The notes under the pieces: model-generated
Seen by the model: the letters and a program-made list of their open reading frames with translations, nothing else
What the model was told of the DNA's origin: nothing
Databases searched by the model: none
Program-made: the position numbers and the translations under genes
Origin: Promerops cafer
Taxonomy: Eukaryota > Chordata > Aves > Passeriformes > Nectariniidae
Assembly (NCBI GenBank): GCA_013398275.1
Contig: VZSE01011604.1
Location: 2,009,547-2,073,546, forward strand
Direction of reading: 5' to 3'
Length of the DNA stretch: 64,000 nt
Shown here: positions 50,836 through 60,000 of the stretch, in pieces
Layout: every line of letters starts with the position of its first letter
Numbering within the stretch: the stretch's first letter is position 1

Positions 50836-52005
50836 CAGAATCACAGAACTGGTCAGATTGGAAGTGACCACAGTGGTCATCTAGTCCAGCCTCCCCATTC
50901 AAGCAGTCATCCTAGAGCACATGGCACAGGACAGTGTCCAGATGGTTCTTGACTATCTCCAGTAAGGGAGACTCCAGAACCTTTCTGGACAATCTCTTCT
51001 AGTGCTTGGTCACCTGCACAGTAAAGAAGTTCTTCCTCATGTTTAGGGGAAACTTCCAGTGCATCAGTTTCTGCCCATTGCCTCTTACCCTGTTGTTTGG
51101 CACTGCCAAGAAGAGCTTGGATCTATCCTCTTGACACCCTTCCTTCAGCATTACAGATGTTGATGAGGTGCCCTCTTGAGGCACTTTGATGAGGTTGCCT
51201 ATTCTTGAGGCTGAACCGGCCCAGGTCCCTCAGCTTTTCCTCAAAAGAGAGATGCTCCAGCCCCTTAATCGTCTTTGCTCTCCAATGGAATTGCTTCAGG
51301 AGCTCCATGTCTCCCTCGTACTGAGGAGCCCAGAACCTGACACAGCACTCCAGAGACACCTCATAGGGCTGAGCAGGGGGGCAGGATCACCTCCCTTGAC
51401 CTGGTGGCAATGCTCTTCCTAATGCACTTCAGGACACAGCTCTGTGGCCCTTTTGGCCACAGGACACTGCTGGCTCATGGACCACTGGGGCCACAAGGTC
51501 CTTTGCTGTAGTGTTGCTTACAGCATTCAGGCCCAGCCTGTGCTGGTACCTGGGATTATCCTCCCCACGTGCAGGACCCTGCAGTTGCCTTTGTTGAATT
51601 TCAGAGTTCCTGTCCACCCATCTCTCCAACCTGCCGAGGTCCCTCTGAAGGGCTGCACAGACTTCTGGAGTACTGGCCACTCCTCCAGCTTTGTGTCATC
51701 AGGGAACTTGCTGGGGAGACATCTGCCCCTTCAGCCAAGTCACTGGTGAGGACGTTAAACAATACTGGGCCCACTACTGACTCTTAGGTGACCCCTCTAG
51801 TGACAAGCCTCCAACTAGACACTGTGCCACTGATCATGACCCTCTGGAATCTATCACTCAGCCAGTTTCCAATCCCTTCCACTGTCCATTCATCCAACCC
51901 ACACTTCTGCCATTTGCCCAAGAGGATTTCTCGAGAGACAGTGCTGAAAGCCTTACTGAAGTCAAGGTAGACAATATCCATTGCTCTCCCTGGTCTGACT
52001 GATCT
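50836..52005 (-). mobile_element. CR1 LINE, 5'-truncated, minus strand
   Basis: The 3' end lies at left, with AGAATCACAGAACTGG as the complement of the CR1 terminal repeat, followed by the 3' UTR (TCTAGTCCAGCCTCC and related blocks). From about 51430 rightward the minus strand encodes the reverse transcriptase in pieces, ending with a YLDFSKAF block near 51970 and a FSTVSREILL-like segment. The SGVPQGSVL block is degraded and the catalytic FADD motif is missing. Stops and frameshifts break the frame, and ORF1 and the endonuclease are absent. It is dead, about 1.17 kb. Confidence 0.92.
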
Positions 52006-52290
52006 TAGAAATCCTAGTACCTCCGTACAAAGACATAGAACACTGAACATCTCTGTTCAGTTTCACAGCTTTCACATGAAGTTTCTATCAGGCATCTAAA
52101 TCCAAATACTTGCTTTAGGAACTGAAGTATCAGGAATGCTAGATTTGTTTCCTAATAAATCAAGAATTTACTGGTTCTTTGCAAAAGGCAGGCATTTAAC
52201 TTGAAAACTACAGATGAAACTTGAAATAATATGGTTTATTAGGCTCAAAATTAGAGTTTAAATTCAAAATCTGTAACTTTGAGAGACATT
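52006..52290. other. Unique AT-rich spacer
   Basis: About 285 bp of AT-rich sequence between the CR1 and the inverted satellite complex. Nothing is recognised in it. Confidence 0.5.
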
Positions 52291-52300
52291 AGAATTTAAA

Positions 52301-53420
52301 GAATTTCCTTTCATGAAAGGAAATGAAATCTTGAAATCAGACAAGAAAGAGTAACAAGCACTCTGGAGAGATGAAAAAATCAAATGCAATTGAAAAAAAA
52401 AAAAGAAAATTTGGAAGTGGAATTAATAAAATGAAATAGATTAAGATTAAATTAAGTGCAGTGGAGAGAAATTTTCCAATATTATACTGAAATCCCCCAA
52501 TCAGTGAATGAAGTGAAACAAAGAGATAGGAGAAGAAGTTGATGAAATAAAATGCTAAAAAACCCCAGTTCTTCACCAAAGTGAAAACAATAAAATGGCA
52601 CGGGATAACATGAAGTGCAGGGAAATGGACCAAACCTTGCCAAATTGATCCCCATTGAAATGGCAAGATTTCATTTTCATTCGTGAAATGAAGAATTTCA
52701 TTTCATTAAAGGAAGTGATATCTTGAAATCAGAGAACAAAGTGTAATAAACACTCTGGAAAGGAGATATGATAAAATAAAATCCAATTAAAAATAAAAAA
52801 AGAAAATTTGGAAAGTGAATCCAACAAAATGTATTGAGATGAAATGATGTGCAGAGAAAAGGAGAGAGACTTGCCAAAACTATACTCATAGAAATCTTGA
52901 AATCAGGGAACAAAGTCAAACAAAGAGAAAGGAGAAAAAATTGATGAAATGCTAATACCAAAAAAAAAAAAAAAAAAAAAANNNNNNNNNNNNNNNNNNN
53001 NNNNNNNNNNNNGGAAAAGGAAAAGAATTTTTAAAATTCTGCTCCAAAATGAAAACACTAAAATGGCATGGAGTGCAGGGAAATGGACCAAACCTTGCTG
53101 AATTGATCCTCAATGAAATTGCAAGACTTCATTTCTTCCACAAAATGAATAATTTAATTTTGTGAAAGGAAATGAAATTTTGAAATCAGAGTAGAAAGTG
53201 TAACAAACTCTCTGGAGAGGAAATATGATAAATAAATGCAAGTGAAGAAAAAGAAGAAAATTTGGAAATGGAGTGAATGCTACAAAACTGATTGAGATGA
53301 CATGAGATGCAGTGGAAAACACTGAAACTTGCCAAAATTATATGCACTGAAATCTCAAAATCAGGAAATGAAGTCAAAAAAAGAGACAGGAGATGAAACT
53401 GATTAAATGAAATGCAAAAA
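52301..53420 (+). repeat. AT-rich satellite units, left arm
   Basis: Two full units and one partial unit. The anchor TCTTGAAATC is at 52329 and 52721 (period 392), and a variant is at 53178. The last interval includes a gap of unknown true length. Each unit opens with the palindrome CCTTTCATGAAAGG or a variant, then AACAAAGTGTAAC-like, CACTCTGGA-like and AAAATTTGGAAA-like blocks. The third unit stops after about two thirds of its length, where orientation flips. Confidence 0.85.
52982..53012. other. Assembly gap, 31 N, in a poly-A tract
   Basis: Thirty-one N bases follow a run of about 21 A within the second left-arm unit. The unit length here is therefore unreliable. Confidence 0.97.
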
Positions 53421-53568
53421 TGTTTCTTCATTTAATGAAAGGAAATGAAATCTTGTGATTTCAATGAAGATCAGTTTGGCAAGGTTTGGTCCATTTCCCT
53501 GCACTTCATGTCATCCCATTCTATTTAATTGTTTTTACATAGTTTCAGGAAACCACAATAAACCTTTG
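53421..53568 (-). repeat. AT-rich satellite unit, inverted, first right-arm piece
   Basis: From the TTTAATGAAAGG palindrome variant near 53431 the sequence is the reverse complement of the end of the left-arm unit, with TTTGGTCCATTTC starting at 53485. It breaks off near 53545-53568, where the GC-rich unit begins. Confidence 0.75.
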
Positions 53569-53746
53569 TTTCAGAAACCACTAAGCCCAGAGCTCCAAGG
53601 ACACTGCAACTCCAAAAGGCATTCCAAGGGGAGCATAACACAGTCCCAGCATTGCTCCCTCCACATCTTGCTCCTTGTCACCACCCACATGCTGCAGGCT
53701 CTCAGCCTCTGCAAAACCCTGATTTTACTGCTCTGCTCTGCTCTGC
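53569..53746 (+). repeat. GC-rich ~180-bp satellite unit, isolated copy
   Basis: One unit of the GC-rich family (anchor GCCCAGAGCT at 53585) separated from the main block at 54729-55445. It ends in a CTCTG pentamer run at about 53729-53746, just where the LTR-like insert starts. Confidence 0.8.
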
Positions 53747-54392
53747 TGTTATTAACATACGTGGAGGCATACATGAGGTGGAAACTTACTCTAGGAGCTG
53801 TACACTTGATGGAGGGGATCCCAGTCCCTGAGGAGGCTTTGTCTGACAGCCCATCAGGGGAGAGACAGCTCCTACGACTGGGCTGCAAGAGACTGCCCCT
53901 TGTAGGTGGGGTAGATCACTGGTTGCCTGGGAAAAAAATGTCCCATAAATTGGGCTGTGGGAGGAACCTTAGCATATAAAAGTAGTTACCTGAGGCACAC
54001 CCCTGAGGATGCTATTTTCTGGTTTTCTTGTGCAGAGCAAAGGGTCGCCAGGAGGGTCAGGTCTGTCCACCCCCTCATCTTTTTCTCCCTGTGGTGCTAC
54101 TTCTTCCCTGGTTGTCTCTCCTGTCCGCACCTGTCCTGCCCCGCTTCGCCACTTCCCTGAGGCAGCTGGTCACCACGACAGCCTAGGACTCCGCTGTTTC
54201 CCCAACAGGACAGCTGCTGCTGTGATTCCAGCGTTGCCTGGCAGCAGCCCGCCGCAGCCACTCCGTGTTGGCGAGCGCCAGAGACAGGCTGCTTGCCACC
54301 GCTTGGAAAACGCGCCCAGCGGGTCACAAGAGCCGCGCAGGCTGCTCGCTGCTCGCAGCACGCACGCTCCATCTGCCGGACCGACAAATACA
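53747..54392 (+). mobile_element. LTR-like GC-rich insert
   Basis: The block starts TGTTATTAAC and a CA lies at 54391-54392. It has a clear TATA box (CATATAAAAG near 53970), a U3-like part before it and a GC- and CpG-rich part after it. The next 18 bp contain GGGCGCCC, which could be a decayed primer-binding site of the lysine-tRNA type, whose usual form begins TGGCGCCC. That would make this a 5' LTR with a stub of leader. I see no poly(A) signal and no target-site duplication, so the call is tentative. The frames of 174 and 202 codons across this block are not recognisable proteins. Confidence 0.4.
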
Positions 54393-54507
54393 GGGCGCCC
54401 TGAGGTGAAGTGGAAATGTTGCCCTCGTCTGCTAGTTCTCTCTCCATCTCTCGTTTTCCTTCTCTGTGCACTGTCCCATGCCACTTCAGTAGGAATACTA
54501 ATCTTTA

Positions 54508-54728
54508 TCAAGGCGCTTGGTTCCACTTCATGTCATCCAATTCTACTTCATTCTCCTCACTTTATACTTATTCTTTTGCTTTCTTTAATAGCATTAATTA
54601 TCAATTTTTGTTTTTAAATGGCATTTAATTATGTTAATGTCTTTATCTGCCTCCTCGTTTCACTTTGTTCCCTGATTTGGGGATTTCAATGAGAATTGTT
54701 TCAGCAAGGTTTGGTCCATTTCACTGCA
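54508..54728 (-). repeat. AT-rich satellite unit, inverted, partial
   Basis: Diverged reverse-orientation unit sequence with CACTTCATGTCATCC-like, CACTTTGTTCCCTGATTT-like and AAGGTTTGGTCCATTTCA blocks (last at about 54707). It is cut off by the GC-rich array at about 54729. Confidence 0.7.
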
Positions 54729-55445
54729 AGAAAGAACACCCCACTGCCCAAATATTGCTCCCTCTAAACCTTTCTTCTTGGCACAACCCACGTACTGGGC
54801 ATCTCAGCAAAAGGCTGCTATTGCTGCTCCACTTAGGTTTAGGCTTGAAAAAACCACAAAGCCCAGAGCTCCAAGGACACTGCAACTACAAATGGCATGC
54901 CAAGGGGAGCACAGCGCTGCCCCATCATGACTCCTTCCACACCTTGCTCCTTTGGAACCACCCACGTGCTGCGCACCTCAGACACAACAAAAGGCTGCTT
55001 TTACTGCTCCACTTCAGGTTAGGGTTGAGAAAACCAAAAATCTGAGAGCTCCAGGGATGCTACATGTATAAAAGGCATGCCAAGGGGAGCATGGCCCTAC
55101 CCCGACATTGTTCCTCCCACTCCTTTGTGCCCAGCACCTGGTTCAGCAAAAAGCAGCTTTTAGTGCTCCGCTTAGTGTTAGGGTTCCGCTTAGCGTTCGG
55201 GTGGAGAAAAGTGTAACAAACAAAAGCCCAGAGCTCAAGGCACCCTAGCACTACAAAACACATGCCAAGGGGAGCATGGCACTGACCCAACATTGCTCCT
55301 CCACACTTTTCTGCTTGGTACCACCCATGTTCTTGGCACCTCAGCTAATAGCAGCTTTTACTGTTTTGCTTAGGGTTAGGCATTGGAAAACCACAAACCC
55401 TAGACCTCCAGGGACACTGAAACTACAAAAGCTATGCAGAAGAGG
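54729..55445 (+). repeat. GC-rich ~180-bp tandem array with TTAGGG-like strings
   Basis: One 5'-truncated unit, three fuller units and a partial one. Anchors are GCCCAGAGCT at 54861, TCTGAGAGCT at 55041, GCCCAGAGCT at 55226 and a variant at 55398, so the period is 172-185 bp. Shared blocks are CTCCAAGGACACTGCAACTA, GGCATGCCAAGGGGAGCA and ACCACCCACGTGCTG-like. Each unit ends with a telomere-like string such as CAGGTTAGGGTT (55015), CTTAGTGTTAGGGTT (55171) and CTTAGGGTTAGG (55370). Units are well diverged, so the array is not recently homogenised. Confidence 0.88.
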
Positions 55446-55489
55446 AGCCATCTAATCATGTCATCTAATTGCATGTGATTACAATCACT

Positions 55490-56770
55490 TCATTTCTGAA
55501 TTTTCTTTTCTTTCTTTCCATGGAATTTAATTTCATTGGAAGTGCACTCTGACAGTTTTTTTCACTTTTTTCTGTGATATCAAGATTTCACATCCTTTCA
55601 TGAAAGGAAATTTTTCATCTCATGAAAGGATATGAAATCTTGTGATTTCAATGAGGATCAATTCAGAAAGGTTTGGTCCATTTCCCTGCACTTCATGTCA
55701 TCCTATGCCATTTCCTTGTTTTCTCTTCGGAACAGGATTATTTTTTTTTTTGTTTTTTTTTTTAAACATTTCACCATTTTTTTTTAAACATTTCACCATA
55801 ACTTCACCAATTTTTTGCTTGCCTCTTTGTTTTGCTTTGTATACATGTTTCCAGAGCTCAATTTGTATAATTTTAGCAAGATTTGGTCCTTTTCACTGCT
55901 TCTCATTTTCTCCCAATCCTTTAGGTTGTAGTCACTCCATTTCCCAGTTTTCATTTTTTTCCACTTGCATTTGATTTTATCGTATCTCCCTTCCAGTATA
56001 TATACTTCCAGTTTGTTATACTTTCTTCTCTGATTTCAAAATCTCATTTCCTTTCATGAAAGGAAATNCACCATTTTTTTTTAAACATTTCACCATAACT
56101 TCACCAATTTTTTGCTTGCCTCTTTGTTTTGCTTTGTATACATGTTTCCAGAGCTCAATTTGTATAATTTTAGCAAGATTTGGTCCTTTTCACTGCTTCT
56201 CATTTTCTCCCAATCCTTTAGGTTGTAGTCACTCCATTTCCCAGTTTTCATTTTTTTCCACTTGCATTTGATTTTATCGTATCTCCCTTCCAGTATATAT
56301 ACTTCCAGTTTGTTATACTTTCTTCTCTGATTTCAAAATCTCATTTCCTTTCATGAAAGGAAATTCTTCATTCTTCATGAATCTTGTGATTTCTGTGAGT
56401 ATTATTCAGCAAAGTTTGGTCCATTTCCTTGGACTTCATGTTATCTCATTACATTTTATTATTTTCACTTTGATTCAGAATTTTTTTGTTTGGCCTTTCA
56501 TTTCATCAGTTTGTTCTCCTGTCTCTTCATTTCATCTTGTTCCTTGGTTTCAAGATTTCTGCGCGTACATTTTTTGCAAGTTTCAGTGGTTTTCACTGCA
56601 CCTCAGGTAATTCCAATCCATTTCACTGTATTCACTCCTTTTCCAAATTTACTTTTTTTTTCTAATTGTATTTTATGTGATCATATCTCCTTTTCAGAGT
56701 GTTTGTTACACTTTGATTTCAAGATTTTTTTTCCCTTTCATGGAATGTAATTGTTCATTTCAAGATCTAG
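55490..56770 (-). repeat. AT-rich satellite units, right arm
   Basis: Reverse-orientation units with the palindrome CCTTTCATGAAAGG at 55594-55607, 56050-56063 and 56347-56360, and a decayed form at about 56737. TTTGGTCCATTTC begins at 55672 and 56415. A T-rich expansion lies at 55738-55785. Part of this array (55772-56364) is an exact duplication across one N and is probably artefactual. Confidence 0.82.
55772..56364. repeat. Exact 297-bp tandem duplication joined by one N
   Basis: Bases 55772-56067 and 56069-56364 read the same throughout, including homopolymer lengths, with a single N at 56068 between them. Other units in this array differ at many positions. An exact copy abutting an ambiguous base suggests two overlapping contig ends joined without merging rather than a real duplication. 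Confidence 0.9.
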
Positions 56771-56780
56771 AGAATTTAAA

Positions 56781-58086
56781 ATTTTTACAGATTTCCTGAT
56801 ACTCTCTAGGAGTGAATTTAGTTGTCTACTATACTTATGAAACTTTAAAAACAAGTATTATATATAGGAAAATATTAGAATGTGTTGGGTAAAGATGCAT
56901 CTGAACTGTAACTGTACCTATTTTCTGTTCCATATATCTATATCATATTGATTCTCTTAACAGTAGTGATTACTATTAGGCTTTGCCTGGAAAGCCTGAA
57001 ATTATCTGCTGAAACAAGCCTTTGAAATTTATGTTCAAATATTTTCTCTTCCATCAAGCAGTTTTATTTCTAAGAAATCTCCCTCCACACCCCTTTGTGT
57101 TACACACACATCTGTTGCTTAGATGGAGCATATATTAAATCTGTCATTTCTCAGTGGAGGTGGTAAAACTGTGATTCACACATATAAGAGGCAAGCAGAG
57201 ATGGGATTTTTTTTTAATGCAGCTTCTAGAAGTTTGTTTCTCTGATGGCTCCCTAGATGGTTTTCATTATCTCCTTCATGAAACATTATCCCTTTTTTCC
57301 AAGATGAAACAGAAAGTGATAAAAATTCTACCACTTCAGAAAAATAAATCCACTGCAGGGACAACTACTTCCCTAGTGACCAAATGCCACTTGACTTAAA
57401 TGGGAGCTTTGTATTAGCATTTTATTGCACCTGAAACTTTATACTGTGCCTCTCAGGGTAATAGTTGAGCCCCTAGCTAAGGGGTTGTTGTGACCTATGT
57501 GTTTTCAATCCTTCATACCATCAGCTTTGTTCACGCTGACAAAGGAAATATTTTTCAAGCACAGGGTGCCCTTGACAAGCACTTACGTCCCTTTTAAGAC
57601 AACTTTTGTATTCTGCTCATATGAAAGAACTAAGAACATGGCCAATTACATTAATTTAAAGTGTCTGCCATAATGGTCCCAAGTCGCAGTTTCATAATCT
57701 TTACTTTTAGAAGGATGTAGATGAGAATTTAAACATACTTCCAGAAACTAAGATGTTCCATATTGCTGGAATTCACTGTGAGGGTGAAACAGAATTAATT
57801 CCCTCCAACCTCCCCTCAGCATGAAACTTGTGCAACTGTGCAAGAATATGAATTAAACATTAATGACGTGGAAGTAGAGTCTGCATTTACCTGTCTTTTG
57901 TCCTGGTGCTGCAAGATGGGATCTAGATCAGGTTAAGTTGGGTTCTGGCTAACACTGCTCTTCTGTGGGCAAAATAATACTTGGCAGGTCTCAATTGAAT
58001 GGAAAACACATCTAAACATGCTGCCTTTCTTTTCTTTATCTGAAAAGAAAGAGAAGAGTTGTTAGGTAAATATTATGGGATTTTTT
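56781..58086. other. Unique AT-rich sequence, no gene seen
   Basis: About 1.3 kb between the inverted complex and the next LTR. Nothing is recognised, and frames are short. Confidence 0.5.
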
Positions 58087-58091
58087 ATCAC

Positions 58092-59499
58092 TGTTAAGGT
58101 TTGGGACTGGCCCAATGCCAATGCCCCCATGAAAATGTATTTTCTTTAACTAACTGCTGTGAGATGTGACCAGGAACAGAGCAGAGCAGGCTTAAACTTA
58201 GAAAAAAGAGAAAAATAACAAACTTTATTAAACTACAAACTAAAATAAAAAACACACAGGAAAACAGAATGAACACCTTTTAAACCATTCCTCCTCCTCC
58301 CACCCAAATTTCACCAAAGCACAGACAAAAAGAATCTTGGAGTCCTGATTAAGTTACCACCACTCTGATAATCAATTCTCAGTCCATCAGGGGAGAGAGG
58401 AGTCTCTCTTGTACCACAGTCCTCCCCACGAAACACGGTTGAAATTCCCCATGTTTCCTTGTCACACACATGGCACCGCCCGGAGAAACTCTGCCATCGT
58501 GACATGCTCCTTCCATGTACAGTGCTCTCACCACCATCCATGGACCGAAACTGCTCACAGCATGCTCTTCAAGGATGCTTTGCCAAGTGCCAAAAAACCA
58601 ACCGTGTCTCATTTTTGGGACAACAGTCCCCCCCATTTTCTCATCCCCTGGGGCCGAGGGTTTTCTCAAGAACAGAGCTCTTCTCCCTGAAGATGGAAGG
58701 CACCACCACGCCCTCTTCATCTTCCTCTGTTCACTCCTTTATATAGTATCATTACAGCAGGTCAGTCTCTTGGCTCAGGCTATAGCATCCACCCAAATGC
58801 AGTCTCATGTATTACAGGTAGCTTGGTTCAGTCTATAGCTATACAAGAGAAGTCCAGCTAAAACAGCCACTCCATCATCTCCTCCCACTTCAGCTTTTCC
58901 ACATCTTCTTCTTAACATCTCAGGTCCCAGACTGTCTCTCTTCTCTCTCCAACCACCAGCCAGGAGGACTAATGTTTCACAAAGTTTCCTTCACCCAGGA
59001 AAGGGTTAAAAGTCCGAGCTCCGCTGCCCTCAGGGCACTGAGATCTCACGGTGGCACTCCCACATGCTGGGCATCACCCCCCCTGCCGCCTCCTCTGCCG
59101 GCACAGGCTCGCTCGCTCTCTCTTCTGGGGTTAGCGGGGAAGAACAAAAGATACCTCGGTGTTTTCTCCACCCCTCCGTCCTGCAGGAGCTGGCCCGGTT
59201 CCATTCCCTTCCACCTTCTCTCTCTCTCTCTCCGGGGCTCCGGCCTACCTCAGCCTGGGCCTCCATGGCTCCCCTCCCCCACCCAGCCATGTGGCCGGGC
59301 GGGGCAGAGACGGTGCCGCTCCTTGGGCTGCCGCAGGCGAAAGAGAGCGAACTCTGGGAATTCTCTGCTTTTAACTCCGTGTGTCTTCAGAGGTGACTCA
59401 CCTCTTCAGTGGTCACACCAGGTGTCAATATTCGAATTTGACCACTGATTGGTTTAACTAAAACTTCCCAAAAAACTCACTTCCTCCCAAACCGAGACA
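58092..59499 (-). mobile_element. Solo ERV LTR, 1.4 kb, minus strand, with 5-bp target-site duplication
   Basis: The block begins TGTTAAGGTTTGGG and ends AAACCGAGACA on the plus strand. On the minus strand it therefore begins TGTCTCGGTTTGGG, a start I associate with a passerine ERV LTR. ATCAC at 58087-58091 and 59500-59504 is an exact 5-bp target-site duplication. TATATAAAG (complement of 58737-58745) and AATAAA (complement of 58224-58229) on the minus strand place U3, R (about 500 bp) and U5. U3 is GC- and CpG-rich near 59000-59400. There is no internal region. Overlapping frames of 76-158 codons on both strands are LTR sequence, not genes. The clear duplication and still numerous CpGs suggest a fairly young insertion. 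Confidence 0.9.
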
Positions 59500-59509
59500 A
59501 TCACTAACA

Positions 59510-59563
59510 GTAACTCTGAGAAGAGAGATTACTCTCTTCTCAGTAACTCTGAGAAGAGAGAAG
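59510..59563. repeat. 12-bp motif in alternating orientation, three copies
   Basis: CTGAGAAGAGAG (59516-59527), its exact reverse complement CTCTCTTCTCAG (59532-59543), and the forward form again (about 59549-59560) follow one another. The first pair makes a perfect 12-bp hairpin with a 4-nt loop. It starts about 10 bp beyond the LTR and its target-site duplication. Confidence 0.9.
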
Positions 59564-59610
59564 ATTATTTCTTAACATAGAAATAATACCTTTTGCAGTT
59601 GCTTTATTAT

Positions 59611-59713
59611 AATAATAAAATTATTTATGTTGGAAGTGATCTTCAGATTTTATGTTGTCCAACACTACCACTCAGAGCAGATCTGGTTGCTGAGACTTTG
59701 AATACATCTAAGT
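59611..59713 (-). mobile_element. Decayed CR1 LINE 3' fragment, minus strand
   Basis: Short blocks match the reversed CR1 3' end in order: GTTGGAAGTGATCTTCAGA, TTGTCCAACACTACCACTCAGAGCAG, then TTTGAATACATCTAAG. Gaps and substitutions make it an old, partial copy. Confidence 0.6.
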
Positions 59714-60000
59714 AAAGAGCAGACAAAAAAATTAATATATAAACTCTACTTTTCTGCAGGCTCTTTATTCTCTCACCTCCACTCCTTTTGTCTAGTCTCC
59801 CACTCTCCTCCTCCCCCTTGGGTCTTTTTATGCCTTTTTGCTGAAATCATAAATCAAATATGACAACATGTGATCCAATATGATCCATGTGTTCCTCTCA
59901 TAGTACCTCTCTCACATAACTTCCATCACCAAAAATCATCTATTTTTGTTTTTTTATTTTCCTAATATGCAAACATTGAGGAGTTTTTCTGCTTCTTATG
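59714..60000 (-). mobile_element. Possible LTR promoter region, minus strand
   Basis: On the minus strand, GGCATAAAAAG (complement of about 59826-59836) is followed about 60 bp later by AATAAAG (complement of 59763-59769), with a G-rich stretch between them. This spacing fits a short R region of an LTR. No borders or target-site duplication were found, so it may be chance. Confidence 0.28.

Larger units (their letters stand above)
52301..56770. mobile_element. Inverted satellite complex, possible foldback element
   Basis: AT-rich units of about 390 bp lie in one orientation from 52301 to about 53420 and in the reverse orientation from about 53421 to 56770. The marker GAAATGGACCAAA occurs at 52622 and 53080 on the left. 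Its reverse complement TTTGGTCCATTTC begins at 53485, 54710 (one mismatch), 55672 and 56415 on the right. The right arm also holds GC-rich units of about 180 bp and an LTR-like insert. The exact 10-bp direct repeat AGAATTTAAA lies at 52291-52300 and 56771-56780, immediately outside both ends. Inverted arms made of tandem subunits with a direct repeat outside resemble foldback elements. No transposase frame is visible. The left copy of the 10-mer may itself be diverged unit sequence, so the target-site interpretation is uncertain, and a rearranged satellite is the alternative. Confidence 0.5.

Noticed and set aside
53455..53979. 174-codon open frame with a hydrophobic stretch
   Set aside because: It is a concatenation of satellite unit, GC-rich unit and LTR-like sequence. 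The hydrophobic part comes from a CTCTG repeat and its flanks.
54009..54617. 202-codon open frame, the longest in the window
   Set aside because: It crosses from the LTR-like GC-rich insert into AT-rich satellite sequence, so it spans a repeat junction. High GC alone explains the lack of stops.
55015..55381. Interstitial telomere repeat
   Set aside because: The TTAGGG-like strings are at most about two repeats long and recur once per ~180-bp unit, so they belong to the satellite rather than to a telomere array.
52301..56770. CRISPR-like spaced palindromic repeats
   Set aside because: The repeats are hundreds of bases long, there are no unique spacers of constant size, and the sequence is clearly from a vertebrate.
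58311..59448. Several overlapping frames of 76-158 codons on both strands
   Set aside because: All lie inside the solo LTR defined by TG...CA ends and the ATCAC duplication, and they overlap each other on both strands.
59425..59450. TTCGAA-containing string reminiscent of a tRNA B box
   Set aside because: No A box or cloverleaf around it, and it lies within the solo LTR.
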